The notes beneath the pieces were generated by a model that had not been told where the DNA came from, searched no databases, and saw nothing but the letters and a program-made list of their open reading frames with translations. This document shows, one piece after another, positions 24,196 through 32,656 of a stretch of 64,000 bases of DNA. How positions within the stretch are numbered: the stretch's first letter is position 1; each line of letters opens with the position of its first letter. A program made the translations under genes and the position numbers. This DNA comes from Sporohalobacter salinus (GTDB lineage Bacteria; Bacillota; Halanaerobiia; Halobacteroidales; Acetohalobiaceae), in contig NZ_JAFBEG010000002.1 in assembly GCF_016908635.1 (NCBI RefSeq), forward strand, positions 1 through 64,000, given 5' to 3'.

Positions 24196-24224
24196 ATAAT
24201 ATGTCTTTATAGTTGGAATTGTGA
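24196..24224 (-). promoter_or_regulatory. Sigma-K-like promoter of cassette 2
   Basis: Minus strand CAC, 17 bases, CATATTATA; full match to CATANNNTA. Confidence 0.75.
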
Positions 24225-24277
24225 ATAAGGCTTTTGAAGTCTTGGATAGATCAAAAATTGATTCATCTATAATTTGA

Positions 24278-24421
24278 TTATTCATTAAATAATCCGCCAA
24301 AGCCTCCACCGAAGTGATCAAAAATAATTATAAAAGCAAAGATCCAGATGAGTATTTCAAAGAAACTATCAAAGTAGCCCTCTAATTCAGCAGACTCAAA
24401 ATCAAAAAAATCTTCTTGCAT
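24278..24421 (-). CDS. Sporulation-type micro-protein (47 residues), Gly/Phe end
   Basis: Acidic N-terminus (MQEDFFDFESAELEGYFD), hydrophobic helix (FFEILIWIFAFIIIF), end DHFGGGFGGLFNE. The end matches the 61-residue protein at 20543-20728, so the two are diverged members of one type. AAAGGAGGAATAATA precedes ATG, and a sigma-K-like promoter with 17-base spacer lies 40 bases further upstream. No family recognised. Confidence 0.8.
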   Translation of the reverse strand: MQEDFFDFESAELEGYFDSFFEILIWIFAFIIIFDHFGGGFGGLFNE

Positions 24422-24460
24422 TATTATTCCTCCTTTAAACATTTTTAATTTTAGTCAATA

Positions 24461-24489
24461 TATAATATGGAAGTTTTGCTTTAGTCGTG
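24461..24489 (-). promoter_or_regulatory. Sigma-K-like promoter of the 47-residue gene
   Basis: Minus strand CAC, 17 bases, CATATTATA. Confidence 0.75.
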
Positions 24490-24515
24490 TAAGACAGTTA
24501 TTCATATAAAATAAA

Positions 24516-24546
24516 AAGATTAGGGACTATTTCTCCCCTAATCTTA
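24516..24546 (-). terminator. Terminator of the 68-residue gene
   Basis: Minus strand AAGATTAGGG-loop-CCCTAATCTT followed by TTTATTTTAT. Confidence 0.85.
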
Positions 24547-24568
24547 AAAAGCAAGTTTTAAGTTATCT

Positions 24569-24775
24569 TTATAACTGAGATTGATCAATATTATTTTGAT
24601 TAATTAACTGAGATAGTAGTTTTTTCATTTTATCTTGGTTTATTTCAGATTCATCATCTGTATTATCCAGTTCATTTACCATTCTAGTCATTACTTCATG
24701 ATTATTATCTGATAAAAAGTCGTCAAATTGACTAATTAAGGCTTTAATATCTTTTAAAGATGTTTCATCTTCCAT
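24569..24775 (-). CDS. Small acidic protein (68 residues) with sporulation-type promoter
   Basis: A soluble, strongly acidic, helical protein (MEDETSLKDIKALIS, NELDNTDDESEINQD, LLSQLINQNN). I chose the second ATG, eight bases after AGGAGG, instead of one 24 bases earlier inside the ribosome-site region. Unlike the other micro-proteins it has no hydrophobic helix. Sigma-K-like promoter with 17-base spacer upstream and its own terminator. Function unknown; coordinate expression with the neighbouring coat-type genes is inferred. Confidence 0.78.
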   Translation of the reverse strand: MEDETSLKDIKALISQFDDFLSDNNHEVMTRMVNELDNTDDESEINQDKMKKLLSQLINQNNIDQSQL

Positions 24776-24824
24776 TACCTCTACCTCCTTTATGTACATA
24801 ATTTAAGCCAGCCTTACTTCTTAA

Positions 24825-24853
24825 TATATTATGTTGTTATTACTAGAAAAGTG
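24825..24853 (-). promoter_or_regulatory. Sigma-K-like promoter of the 68-residue gene
   Basis: Minus strand CAC, 17 bases, CATAATATA. Confidence 0.75.
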
Positions 24854-24957
24854 AAAAAACTTATTTAATAATCCCTGACTTAAATTTAGATTTATCTTAT
24901 TGTTTAAAATTTGGTCCTTTAATTATGTCTTTTAATATACTTCACGACAAAATCATT

Positions 24958-24986
24958 CCCGATTTAGTTATGGGTAACATATTATG
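24958..24986 (+). promoter_or_regulatory. Sigma-K-like promoter of the subtilisin-like protease gene
   Basis: Plus strand CCC, 17 bases, CATATTATG. The -10 box differs at the last base; the -35 is CCC rather than CAC. It is the only plus-strand member of the set, divergent from the 68-residue gene. Confidence 0.5.
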
Positions 24987-25027
24987 TACTAGATTTTATT
25001 TTAAGAGGGAAGGAGGTGTATAAATAG

Positions 25028-26359
25028 ATGTATTCAGCTGACCCGATAGAGACTTTAATTACAATTCTTATTTTACAACAAATAACTATCAAAGTTAGTG
25101 ATTTTAATTCTGGGGGTTACTCTGGTCAAAGGAAAGATGGGATCCATCGCCCAAAAGGAGGTTCTCATGATAATTTAGTTAAAGAACAGCCAAACCAAGA
25201 ATATAATAAACCTAATCAAAGCAAAAAAGATACTAACAAAAATGATTTTCCATCTAATCAACAAAATAAAGACCTTAAAAGTGAACCATCAGACTATATA
25301 ATAATTTATGACCGGTATTTAAATGAAGATGAATTACAAGAGAAGGTAGAATTACAGAGAGAAAATGGGCAGGTTAGAAAAAAATTGCCTTTAATTAATG
25401 GAGTTGCTTGTCAATTAGAAGATGGAGACCATAGAGCTGAAGTTGAATCTATTAGCGGAGTAAAAAGAGTAGATGAAGACTTAACTTTAGAGATTAAGTC
25501 ACCAGAATTTAAATTAGAATCCGAGCAATCATTATCAGGAGATGTTGTTCCTTGGGGAGTAGAAACAATTAATACTCTAGATGCCTGGTCCAATTTAAAA
25601 GTAAAAGTGGGAATTATCGATACAGGCATAGATTTAAATCATTTTGATCTATTACCTATAAATTCAGGTTATAACACTATTGAACCTGACCAACAACCTT
25701 ATGATCCAAATGGTCATGGTACTCATGTTGCTGGCACAATAGCTGCCCGAAAGAATAATAAAGGAGTAGTAGGAGTAGCTCCTAATATTGAATTATATCC
25801 AATTAAAGTATTTGATAAAGACGGTTCTGCGAAGATGTCTTCTTTAATTGAAGCTTTACAATGGAGTATTGACAATAATATTCGGGTTTTAAATATGAGT
25901 TTTGGAGTTGATAAAAATAATAATTCTTTACGAGAAGCAATTGCTAAAGCTCATCAGGCTGGAATTTTAATGGTAGCAGCTGCAGGTAATGATAGTACTG
26001 CTACAGTTGATTTTCCAGCCCATTATTCAGAAGTAATTTCTGTTGGAGCAATAAATGAAGACAAAAAAATTGCTGATTTCAGTAATTATGGTACTGGTTT
26101 AGATGTTGTTGCTCCTGGCGTAAATGTTGAATCTACCTGGAAAGATGGACAATTTAATAAACTTAATGGTACTTCAATGGCTACTCCTCATGTAACAGGT
26201 ATTGCTGCTTTAATACTTGGGAAATTTAATAATCTAACCCCATCTAAAATTAAAAGAGCTATAAAAAGAGGAGCTACTCCACTACAATCTATTGATCCAG
26301 CTAAACAAGGAGCAGGTTTAATTGATGCAGCCCAAACAATAAAATTATTAAAACAGTAA
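25028..26359 (+). CDS. Subtilisin-like serine protease with micro-protein-like N-terminus
   Basis: A 443-residue S8 protease. Catalytic domain about 165-440: Asp (VGIIDTGID), His (NGHGTHVAGTIAA), oxyanion Asn (AAAGNDS) and Ser (NGTSMATPHVTG), all present. Residues about 85-155 resemble an inhibitor I9-type propeptide (DYIIIYDRYL, VRKKLPLINGVACQL), and residues 35-85 are a Gln/Asn/Lys-rich linker. There is no classical signal peptide. Instead residues 4-19 (ADPIETLITILILQQI) are close to the core of the 34-residue micro-proteins nearby. AGGAGGTG precedes the start. The likely site of action is the spore or the mother cell; B. subtilis also has sporulation subtilisins. Confidence 0.92.
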   Translation: MYSADPIETLITILILQQITIKVSDFNSGGYSGQRKDGIHRPKGGSHDNLVKEQPNQEYNKPNQSKKDTNKNDFPSNQQNKDLKSEPSDYIIIYDRYLNEDELQEKVELQRENGQVRKKLPLINGVACQLEDGDHRAEVESISGVKRVDEDLTLEIKSPEFKLESEQSLSGDVVPWGVETINTLDAWSNLKVKVGIIDTGIDLNHFDLLPINSGYNTIEPDQQPYDPNGHGTHVAGTIAARKNNKGVVGVAPNIELYPIKVFDKDGSAKMSSLIEALQWSIDNNIRVLNMSFGVDKNNNSLREAIAKAHQAGILMVAAAGNDSTATVDFPAHYSEVISVGAINEDKKIADFSNYGTGLDVVAPGVNVESTWKDGQFNKLNGTSMATPHVTGIAALILGKFNNLTPSKIKRAIKRGATPLQSIDPAKQGAGLIDAAQTIKLLKQ

Positions 26360-26372
26360 AATTAAAACTCTT

Positions 26373-26404
26373 TAGCGGTAAGGTTAACTCAAACCTTACC
26401 GCTA
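26373..26404. terminator. Bidirectional terminator
   Basis: TAGCGGTAAGGTT-AACTCA-AACCTTACCGCTA between the convergent protease and the 205-residue gene. Confidence 0.88.
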
Positions 26405-26461
26405 TTTAATATAAATTATATTTGATTGATTCTATTTTTATTACTAGTTATTCAGTTAAGA

Positions 26462-27079
26462 TTATTCCGATAATTTTTTAGATAATACTTCTGCAAGGAT
26501 ATCACTTAATTCTGATTTATCAATTTCGCTGGATTTAGAACTTTTATCTTCTTGTTCATCAGAACTGTTGTTATTAGATTGAAGATTACGTGATTTTAAT
26601 TTCTCCGTTTTATTTTGATTATGTGAATTTTGTTCATTAGATTCTGATTTTATATTTGATAGGCTGAGATTAGTGTGAGCTAATATAGTTTCTAGATCTA
26701 AGTCACCGTCAGATTGAGCTTGTATTTTATTTAATTGTTTGATAAGTGGTCCCATCTGTTCGATTGTATTTACTAGATTGATTATCTGTTCTATATTATC
26801 TGTAAAGGTGCGTAAATCAGATATACTTTCTTTTAGACTGGATTTCATTGTATTTACTAGATTGGTGTTAGCAGAAGTATTATTAGGGGAAGTCTTTTTT
26901 TGTAAATTGTTTTGATTTTCAGTTGTTTTTAGTTGGGTTTTATTTTTTGAAGCTGTCTTTTCTGTTTGGGGTTTAGATTTTTGATTATTTTGTGATTGCT
27001 TAACTTGGTTAGTATTAGATTCTTTTTTATCTTCTGCTGAATCTTTTTTTGAGCGCCGGTTTCGTCTTCGTGTAACCAT
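26462..27079 (-). CDS. Low-complexity 205-residue protein with sporulation-type promoter
   Basis: The first 75 residues are basic and Asn/Gln/Lys/Thr-rich (MVTRRRNRRSKKD). A central helical part (about 78-125: SISDLRTFTDNIEQIINLVN, IEQMGPLIKQLNKI) looks like the central helix of YqfQ-like (VrrA) proteins of Bacillus, with QxxPxxxQxGPLIKxLP as its usual form. The C-terminal 70 residues are again Asn/Ser/Glu-rich. AGGAGGAAAAAT precedes ATG. The sigma-K-like promoter (AAC-N17-CATATACTT) supports a spore role. The YqfQ comparison is tentative; such disordered composition aligns by chance easily. Confidence 0.7.
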   Translation of the reverse strand: MVTRRRNRRSKKDSAEDKKESNTNQVKQSQNNQKSKPQTEKTASKNKTQLKTTENQNNLQKKTSPNNTSANTNLVNTMKSSLKESISDLRTFTDNIEQIINLVNTIEQMGPLIKQLNKIQAQSDGDLDLETILAHTNLSLSNIKSESNEQNSHNQNKTEKLKSRNLQSNNNSSDEQEDKSSKSSEIDKSELSDILAEVLSKKLSE

Positions 27080-27121
27080 ATTTTTCCTCCTTGTTGGCTG
27101 AGATTAGCTATTCTATATTAT

Positions 27122-27150
27122 AAGTATATGTAGTTACTTTTCAGAATGTT
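27122..27150 (-). promoter_or_regulatory. Possible sigma-K-like promoter of the 205-residue gene
   Basis: Minus strand AAC, 17 bases, CATATACTT (consensus CATANNNTA missed at the last base). Confidence 0.5.
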
Positions 27151-27380
27151 AGTATATTTTATAAATAATTCCAATTAATATCTTAACATTAAAGGAGAAA
27201 AATAACATGGAACAGTTAACTCAAATGTAATTAAAGTAAGGATTAAATGGAGAATAAAATAGTTGCTGTATTTGATTAAAGCAAATAATAAATGATATGA
27301 TAAAGTAGAATAATTAATAGTGGAAATAAGAATATGGATTCTTTTAATTTAATGTTAGTTGAAGTATAGGGGGGGTCGAA

Positions 27381-28388
27381 TTGTTAAAGCTGTGGATTGT
27401 ATTTTTATTAACAGCAGTTGCTATTATTATAGCTGGAACTAAGTTGTCTGAATATGGTGATATTATAGCTATTAAGACTGGTTTAGGTCAAGCTTTAGTG
27501 GGTAGTATTCTAATAGCAGGAGCAACTTCTTTACCAGAAGTAGTAACTAGTTCTACTGCTGCTATTATTGGTGCACCTAATATTGCTATAGGTAATGTTT
27601 TTGGGAGTAATACCTTTAATTTAATGGTTTTAGCTTTGGTGGATTTAGTTCATGGGTCAGGACCTTTTATGTTAAAAGTACATTCGAAACATATTTTATC
27701 TGCATTATTAGGGATTTTATTATCAGTATTTGCAACTTTATTTATATTAGTAGCCCATTTAAGTGAATTTAATGTTGAATTTTTAGGAATGGGATTAGGA
27801 CCAATTCTTATTTTAATAATTTATCTAATTGGAGCTAGATTAATCTTTCGTTATGAAAAGAAGAATGAAGTTGATGATGAAGAAGAGGAATTATTAAATT
27901 TAGATATTTCTTTAAATAAAGCAGTAGGAGGCTTTGCTTTAGCTGCAGTTGTAATTATTATTTCAGGTATTTATTTATCATCGACAGCAGATAAGATTAC
28001 TAAGTTAAGTGGTTTAGATGAAAGTTTTATGGGTACTATATTGGTAGCTGCTGCAACTTCTTTGCCCGAGATGGTAGCTGCTTTAGCAGCAATTAGAATT
28101 AATGCTTATGATATGGCTGTAGGAAATGTATTTGGTAGTAATATATTTAATATGGTGATTATTGCTATTATTGATATAGCTTATAGGGAAGGTTCTGTAT
28201 TGACCGCTGTTTCCCTATCACATACTGTAACGGCTGTGGTAGGAGTAATTTTAAGTAGTATTGCGGTAATAGGACTTTTTTATCGTTCTAAGAAGACCTT
28301 TATAACTGTAGGTTGGGATTCTGTTTCAATCTCACTTACTTATCTTTTTGGAGCTTACTTATTATTTAGATTAGGTGTCAATTTTTAA
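27381..28388 (+). CDS. Na+/Ca2+ antiporter, CaCA family (YrbG-like)
   Basis: A 335-residue, about ten-helix membrane exchanger with the internal repeat typical of the family. Each half has the signature GxxxxSLPE followed by GNVFGSN: AGATSLPEVV with GNVFGSNTFNL, and AAATSLPEMV with GNVFGSNIFNM. The acidic residues and Asn line the cation site. A charged loop (KKNEVDDEEEEL) separates the halves. It should expel Ca2+ or import it against Na+ gradients. The start codon is TTG, preceded by AGGGGGGG at about seven bases. The neighbouring genes are not obviously related. Confidence 0.92.
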   Translation: MLKLWIVFLLTAVAIIIAGTKLSEYGDIIAIKTGLGQALVGSILIAGATSLPEVVTSSTAAIIGAPNIAIGNVFGSNTFNLMVLALVDLVHGSGPFMLKVHSKHILSALLGILLSVFATLFILVAHLSEFNVEFLGMGLGPILILIIYLIGARLIFRYEKKNEVDDEEEELLNLDISLNKAVGGFALAAVVIIISGIYLSSTADKITKLSGLDESFMGTILVAAATSLPEMVAALAAIRINAYDMAVGNVFGSNIFNMVIIAIIDIAYREGSVLTAVSLSHTVTAVVGVILSSIAVIGLFYRSKKTFITVGWDSVSISLTYLFGAYLLFRLGVNF

Positions 28389-28483
28389 AAGTCAAACAAG
28401 ACTTTTTATTTTTTATGTTATACTTAAAGAGAAAAGTATCTAATAATATATTAATGATTACATTAAAAAGGCTGTGAATTATA

Positions 28484-29314
28484 TTGAAGATAAAATCACT
28501 TGTGGAAGATACTGTTTACAAATCAGGGTTTTTAGCAGAACATGGGCTTGCTTTATGGATAAAATATAATAAAGAGAAATTTTTATTTGATACAGGTCAA
28601 GGAAATATTATACTACATAATGCGGATAAGTTAAATGTTGATCTAAATTCTATAACTAAAATATTTTTAAGTCACGGTCATTATGATCATACTGGAGGTC
28701 TGGATAAAGTATTGAGTGTCAATGCTGAGGCTGATGTCTATGGACATCCAGAACTTTTTATCCCCAAATATAAATATAATAGCCAGAATGGAGACTTAGA
28801 GAAGAAAGAGTGCAAAATAGCTGAAAGTGATATTAAAAACTTTATTCCTATAACAAATGCTGTCGAAGTTGTAGATGGAGCTTGGATTACTGGTGAAGTT
28901 CCAAGGAGCTTAGAATTTGAAAAAACTAATCCAAATCACAGAAGGAATGTAGATAAAAGGAATGATGAATTGATAATTGATAAATTTAAAGATGATCAGA
29001 CAGTATTTTTTGAGACCTCGCAGGGATTAGTAATTTTACTAGGTTGTAGTCATGCTGGAGTGGGGAATATACTAGAGTATATAAAAGACTTAACTAACGG
29101 TCGAAAGATTCATGCAATCATTGGAGGAATGCATCTTATTTCAGCTACTGAAGAACGAATTAAAAAGACGATTGATTATCTAGCTACATTAAATTTTGAT
29201 TTTTTAGTTCCGCTTCACTGCACTGGTTTTACAGCAGTTAAAGAGATGAAAGAAGCCTTTGGAAAGAAAGTTTTAATCAAACAAACAGGTGATGAAATAG
29301 AACTTGTTGATTAG
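28484..29314 (+). CDS. MBL-fold metallo-hydrolase (DHPPS-like)
   Basis: A 276-residue metallo-beta-lactamase-fold enzyme starting at TTG. Metal ligands: LSHGHYDHTGG (HxHxDH), GCSHAGVGN, GGMHLI and LHCTG. The order of motifs, including ETSQGLVILLGCSHAG, matches the family of archaeal 7,8-dihydropterin-6-methyl-4-phosphate-forming DHPPS and related MBL proteins. The true substrate is not known. No strong ribosome site precedes the start. It is 29 bases upstream of an ECF-type membrane gene on the same strand, so co-transcription is likely. Confidence 0.85.
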   Translation: MKIKSLVEDTVYKSGFLAEHGLALWIKYNKEKFLFDTGQGNIILHNADKLNVDLNSITKIFLSHGHYDHTGGLDKVLSVNAEADVYGHPELFIPKYKYNSQNGDLEKKECKIAESDIKNFIPITNAVEVVDGAWITGEVPRSLEFEKTNPNHRRNVDKRNDELIIDKFKDDQTVFFETSQGLVILLGCSHAGVGNILEYIKDLTNGRKIHAIIGGMHLISATEERIKKTIDYLATLNFDFLVPLHCTGFTAVKEMKEAFGKKVLIKQTGDEIELVD

Positions 29315-29343
29315 AAAATGTATTTTGAGTAGGGAGGGTAACG

Positions 29344-29832
29344 ATGAATTATACAAAGTGGATAACAAGAACAGGATTATTATTAGCTTTAACTTTAGTA
29401 ATTCAAATGATGGGTTTCCCTTCTGTTGTGACAGGGCCCTTGGTGAATATGATGCTTTTTACTGCTGTGCATTTAGTTGGTTGGTTGGGAGCTAGCTTAA
29501 TTGGGGGAGTAACTCCCTGGTTAGCTTTAGTTAGAGGAATTCTACCGCCGCCTTTAGCTCCTTTAATTCCGTTTATTATTGCTGGTAATATTATTTTGGT
29601 ATCTGCTTATTATTTTATGCTAGGGCGGAATAATTATTTAGGGATTGGATTGGCAGCATTATTGAAATTTGCTATTTTATCATCAGGAGTAAGATTTTTA
29701 GTTAAGCTTCCGCCTAAAGTGGCTCAAATGATGCAGATGCCACAGTTATTAACAGCATTGACAGGTGGTTTTTTGGCTTTGGTTTTAGTTAAACTTCTTG
29801 ACCGGATTTTTACTAAGCAGAATACTGGTTAA
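29344..29832 (+). CDS. ECF transporter S-component-like membrane protein
   Basis: A 162-residue protein with about five membrane segments. The N-terminal RTGLLLALTLVIQ segment, the GPLVNMMLFTAVHLVG stretch and the loop TPWLALVRGILPPPLAPLIP resemble S components of energy-coupling-factor transporters. These bind vitamins or other small substrates. No ATPase or T-unit gene is near, so it would have to use a shared ECF module encoded elsewhere. GGGAGGGTAACG precedes the start. The substrate cannot be predicted. Confidence 0.7.
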   Translation: MNYTKWITRTGLLLALTLVIQMMGFPSVVTGPLVNMMLFTAVHLVGWLGASLIGGVTPWLALVRGILPPPLAPLIPFIIAGNIILVSAYYFMLGRNNYLGIGLAALLKFAILSSGVRFLVKLPPKVAQMMQMPQLLTALTGGFLALVLVKLLDRIFTKQNTG

Positions 29833-29897
29833 TCCTTTATCTGAAAGTTAACTCATGATACAATAGGATAAAGTATTATTAAATAATCGAGGTGATT

Positions 29898-31712
29898 TTG
29901 ATTACCGAGTTAAGTGGAGACTTGTCAGGCATTAAAGATCATTATATTGAAAAATTAGAAATGATGTTAGATAATATATTTTCTAGTAGTGAACTAGTAT
30001 CTATTGATTTTTTACAACAGCTTAGTGATATAGCTTCTGTTATTGGAAAGAACTTAGCAGTTTTAATTAATCGCCGAGGTGAAGTTTTAAGAATTAAAGT
30101 AGGAGAGTTAACTGAAGATTTTTTTGCTGGGGTTCAGCAACGGCGAAGTGTCAAGCGTTTAAGTGGGTTAAGATGTATCTATCTTACATTTAACTCTGGG
30201 TTAGATCGAAAGAGTAAAATATTTCTGAAAGAATATAGATTAGATTTGTTATTACATTTGTCATTTTCAAATAAGCAGTCTGGAATTAAAGCTATGTTAC
30301 ATTATCCCAAATTGAATGAGGGGAAGTTAATAATAGGCAGTAAAACAGTTGGCCCTTTTTCTTTAGAAGAATTGGTTGATATCGATTATCTAGCAGAGAT
30401 AGAAAGTATTGAAGATAAATTACAGACTGTTGAAACAGTTAAGGTAACAGGGGCTGAATCTGAAAAGGCTATTTTAGTCGGCTTAATGACTGAAAGTGAT
30501 ACTAAATATAAGCAAGATGAATTATTAAATGAATTGGAGAGCTTAGTACAGACAGCAGGTATTGAAGTATGTGGAAAAGAAGTACAGCATCGAAAACATC
30601 CGGATCATAGTTATTATATAGGCTATGGAAAAGTACAAGAATTAAAAGAGTTAAAGTATCAATTTGGAGTTAATGTTATTATCTTTAATGATGAATTAAG
30701 TCCGGCTCAACAGCGGAATTTAGAAGAGGAGTTGGAGTTGAAAGTAATTGATCGTACAGAAGTAATTTTAGACATTTTTGCCCAACATGCTAATAGTAAG
30801 GAAGGTAAATTACAGGTAGAATTAGCTCAATTGAATTATCTTCTTCCTAGACTTACAGGTAAAGGAAAGGACTTGTCAAGACTGGCAGGAGGTATTGGAA
30901 CTAGAGGTCCTGGCGAAAGCAAATTAGAAATTGACCGCCGGAGAATAAGAAAGAGAATTGATAATTTAGAGGCTGAGATTAATCGTGTACAGCAGACTAG
31001 GGCTACACAGCGATCGCGGCGTAAATTACCTACAGTATCAGTAGTAGGTTATACTAATGCTGGTAAGTCGACTCTGCTTAACAGATTAACTGAGGCTACT
31101 GCTGTAGTTAAAGATGAATTATTTGCTACTTTGGATTCTAATACTTGTAGACTTAAGCTGCCGATTGGGAGGAAAGTTTTAATCAGTGATACTGTTGGTT
31201 TTATTCGCAAGTTACCTCACCAACTAATCGCTGCTTTTAGAGCAACTTTAGAAGAAGTTACTGAAGCTGATGTTTTATTACATGTAGTTGATATTACTCA
31301 GCATGATTATAAAGCTAAGATGGATGCTGTATTAGAAGTTTTGGCTGAACTGGATGTATTGGACAAACCAATTATTACTATTTTGAATAAAGCTGATTTA
31401 ATTGAAGAACAAGAGAAAATTGAATTAATAGAGCAGGAATTAGAGAATTCTTTGGTCTTGTCGGCTAAAAATGGACGAGGAATAGATGATTTATTGGCTG
31501 AAATATCAAATTTTCTGTTAGATACAATGGTAGAATTGGAGCTGCTTTTACCATACTCTGATGCTGGTGCTTTAGAATTGATACATAAACGTGGTAAGGT
31601 CTTTACAGAGGAGTATAGTAATGAGGGAATCTTCATCAGAGCAAGAATTAGCCAAGAAATAGCTAATCAAGTTGATGAAGATTATATTATTTCCCGAAAA
31701 TCACTAGCTTAA
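29898..31712 (+). CDS. hflX: GTPase HflX, long form
   Basis: A ribosome-associated GTPase that splits stalled or hibernating 70S ribosomes in other bacteria. The G domain (about 365-535) has G1 GYTNAGKSTLLN, G3 DTVGFIRKLPHQL, G4 NKAD and G5 LSAKNG. The HflX-specific glycine-rich motif RLAGGIGTRGPGESKLE lies before it. At about 604 residues it is longer than the ~430 of E. coli, because of an extra N-terminal domain (about 1-190) seen in clostridial relatives. I prefer TTG at 29898, with GAGG five bases upstream; GTG at 29892 would overlap its own ribosome site. The extra domain is of unknown role. Confidence 0.93.
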   Translation: MITELSGDLSGIKDHYIEKLEMMLDNIFSSSELVSIDFLQQLSDIASVIGKNLAVLINRRGEVLRIKVGELTEDFFAGVQQRRSVKRLSGLRCIYLTFNSGLDRKSKIFLKEYRLDLLLHLSFSNKQSGIKAMLHYPKLNEGKLIIGSKTVGPFSLEELVDIDYLAEIESIEDKLQTVETVKVTGAESEKAILVGLMTESDTKYKQDELLNELESLVQTAGIEVCGKEVQHRKHPDHSYYIGYGKVQELKELKYQFGVNVIIFNDELSPAQQRNLEEELELKVIDRTEVILDIFAQHANSKEGKLQVELAQLNYLLPRLTGKGKDLSRLAGGIGTRGPGESKLEIDRRRIRKRIDNLEAEINRVQQTRATQRSRRKLPTVSVVGYTNAGKSTLLNRLTEATAVVKDELFATLDSNTCRLKLPIGRKVLISDTVGFIRKLPHQLIAAFRATLEEVTEADVLLHVVDITQHDYKAKMDAVLEVLAELDVLDKPIITILNKADLIEEQEKIELIEQELENSLVLSAKNGRGIDDLLAEISNFLLDTMVELELLLPYSDAGALELIHKRGKVFTEEYSNEGIFIRARISQEIANQVDEDYIISRKSLA

Positions 31713-31715
31713 TTT

Positions 31716-32495
31716 TTATTTTTGCCGACGATAGAAAGAAGTATGTTCCTTTGTTAGATCATATTTGCTAGGTTTTAGAAGATATTCAGTATTACCTAAA
31801 AAGAGAAACCCGTCTTTAGCTAGAGCATTACTGAGTTTTTGTGTAATTTGTTCTTTAACCTCTTTAGTAAAGTAAATAAAGACATTGCGGCATAGGATTA
31901 GATTCCAGTTAGAACGATAAGAATCAGTTAAGAGATTATGATGTTTGAATTTAACCCTATTCTTGATACTTGAAGAGAGAACATATTTGTCATCTTGTTC
32001 TGTAAAGTATTTGTTGAGAATATTTTCTTCTATTTTTTTAACGGAGTTTTCATTATAGATACCTTGTTTAGCTTTTTTTAGAATTTCACGGTCTATATCT
32101 GTAGCTAAGATTTCAAATCTTCTGGAGTTAATGCCTAGTTCATTTAGCATAATTGCTAAGGTATAAGGTTCAGAACCATTTGAGCAAGCAGCGCTCCAGA
32201 TTTTAATTTTGTTATTGTGATCAAATAATTCTGGGAATACTTCTTCTTTTAAGTAGTTGAAGTTTTGGGGATTTCGAAAGAATTCTGAAGTATTAATGGT
32301 AAAATGATCTAAAAATTCTTTTTTAAAGTTTTTATTAGTTTTTAATAAATTTAAACATTGATTATAATCTTCAATATCATTCTTATCCATTAAGCTATTA
32401 ATGCGTCGTTTAACTCGTTTTGCTTTATAACTACTAAGATCAATATTTATATTTCGAGAAGCTTTTTTCCTAAATTCAGTAAAATTAAGGGTCAT
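31716..32495 (-). CDS. cheR: Chemotaxis methyltransferase CheR
   Basis: A 259-residue protein that methylates glutamates of chemoreceptors with SAM. N-terminal helical domain (about 1-75) with KRVKRRINSLMDKNDI, then the methyltransferase domain. The latter has WSAACSNGSEPYTLAIML (SAM site), LATDIDREIL and LILCRNVFIYFT. Ribosome site AAAGGAGCACGTTC precedes ATG. It is convergent with hflX with only three bases between stops. No other chemotaxis gene is in this window, so its receptors are encoded elsewhere. Confidence 0.93.
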   Translation of the reverse strand: MTLNFTEFRKKASRNINIDLSSYKAKRVKRRINSLMDKNDIEDYNQCLNLLKTNKNFKKEFLDHFTINTSEFFRNPQNFNYLKEEVFPELFDHNNKIKIWSAACSNGSEPYTLAIMLNELGINSRRFEILATDIDREILKKAKQGIYNENSVKKIEENILNKYFTEQDDKYVLSSSIKNRVKFKHHNLLTDSYRSNWNLILCRNVFIYFTKEVKEQITQKLSNALAKDGFLFLGNTEYLLKPSKYDLTKEHTSFYRRQK

Positions 32496-32656
32496 GAACG
32501 TGCTCCTTTCTTTTTAATTTAAATATTATTTTATTAATTGTTTTACTATATTTAATAATTCCGCTTTTTTTGTAAAAGTCCTGCATTGAAGGGGAACATA
32601 GAATAAGCTAAGATACTTTATAATTAGCAAATATGGAAAATGTTTCTTACAAGGAG

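Larger units (their letters stand above)
23683..24224 (-). repeat. Duplicated sporulation cassette, copy 2
   Basis: Match to 20765-21209: same order of promoter, 34-residue gene, 39-residue gene, terminator and next promoter. The intergenic gap between the two genes is longer here (117 versus 42 bases), and the third gene is a relic. Confidence 0.85.

Noticed and set aside
29304-29495. 63-codon frame between the MBL hydrolase and ECF-type genes
   Set aside because: It overlaps the hydrolase stop and the S-component gene and has no family features; the S-component frame is well supported.
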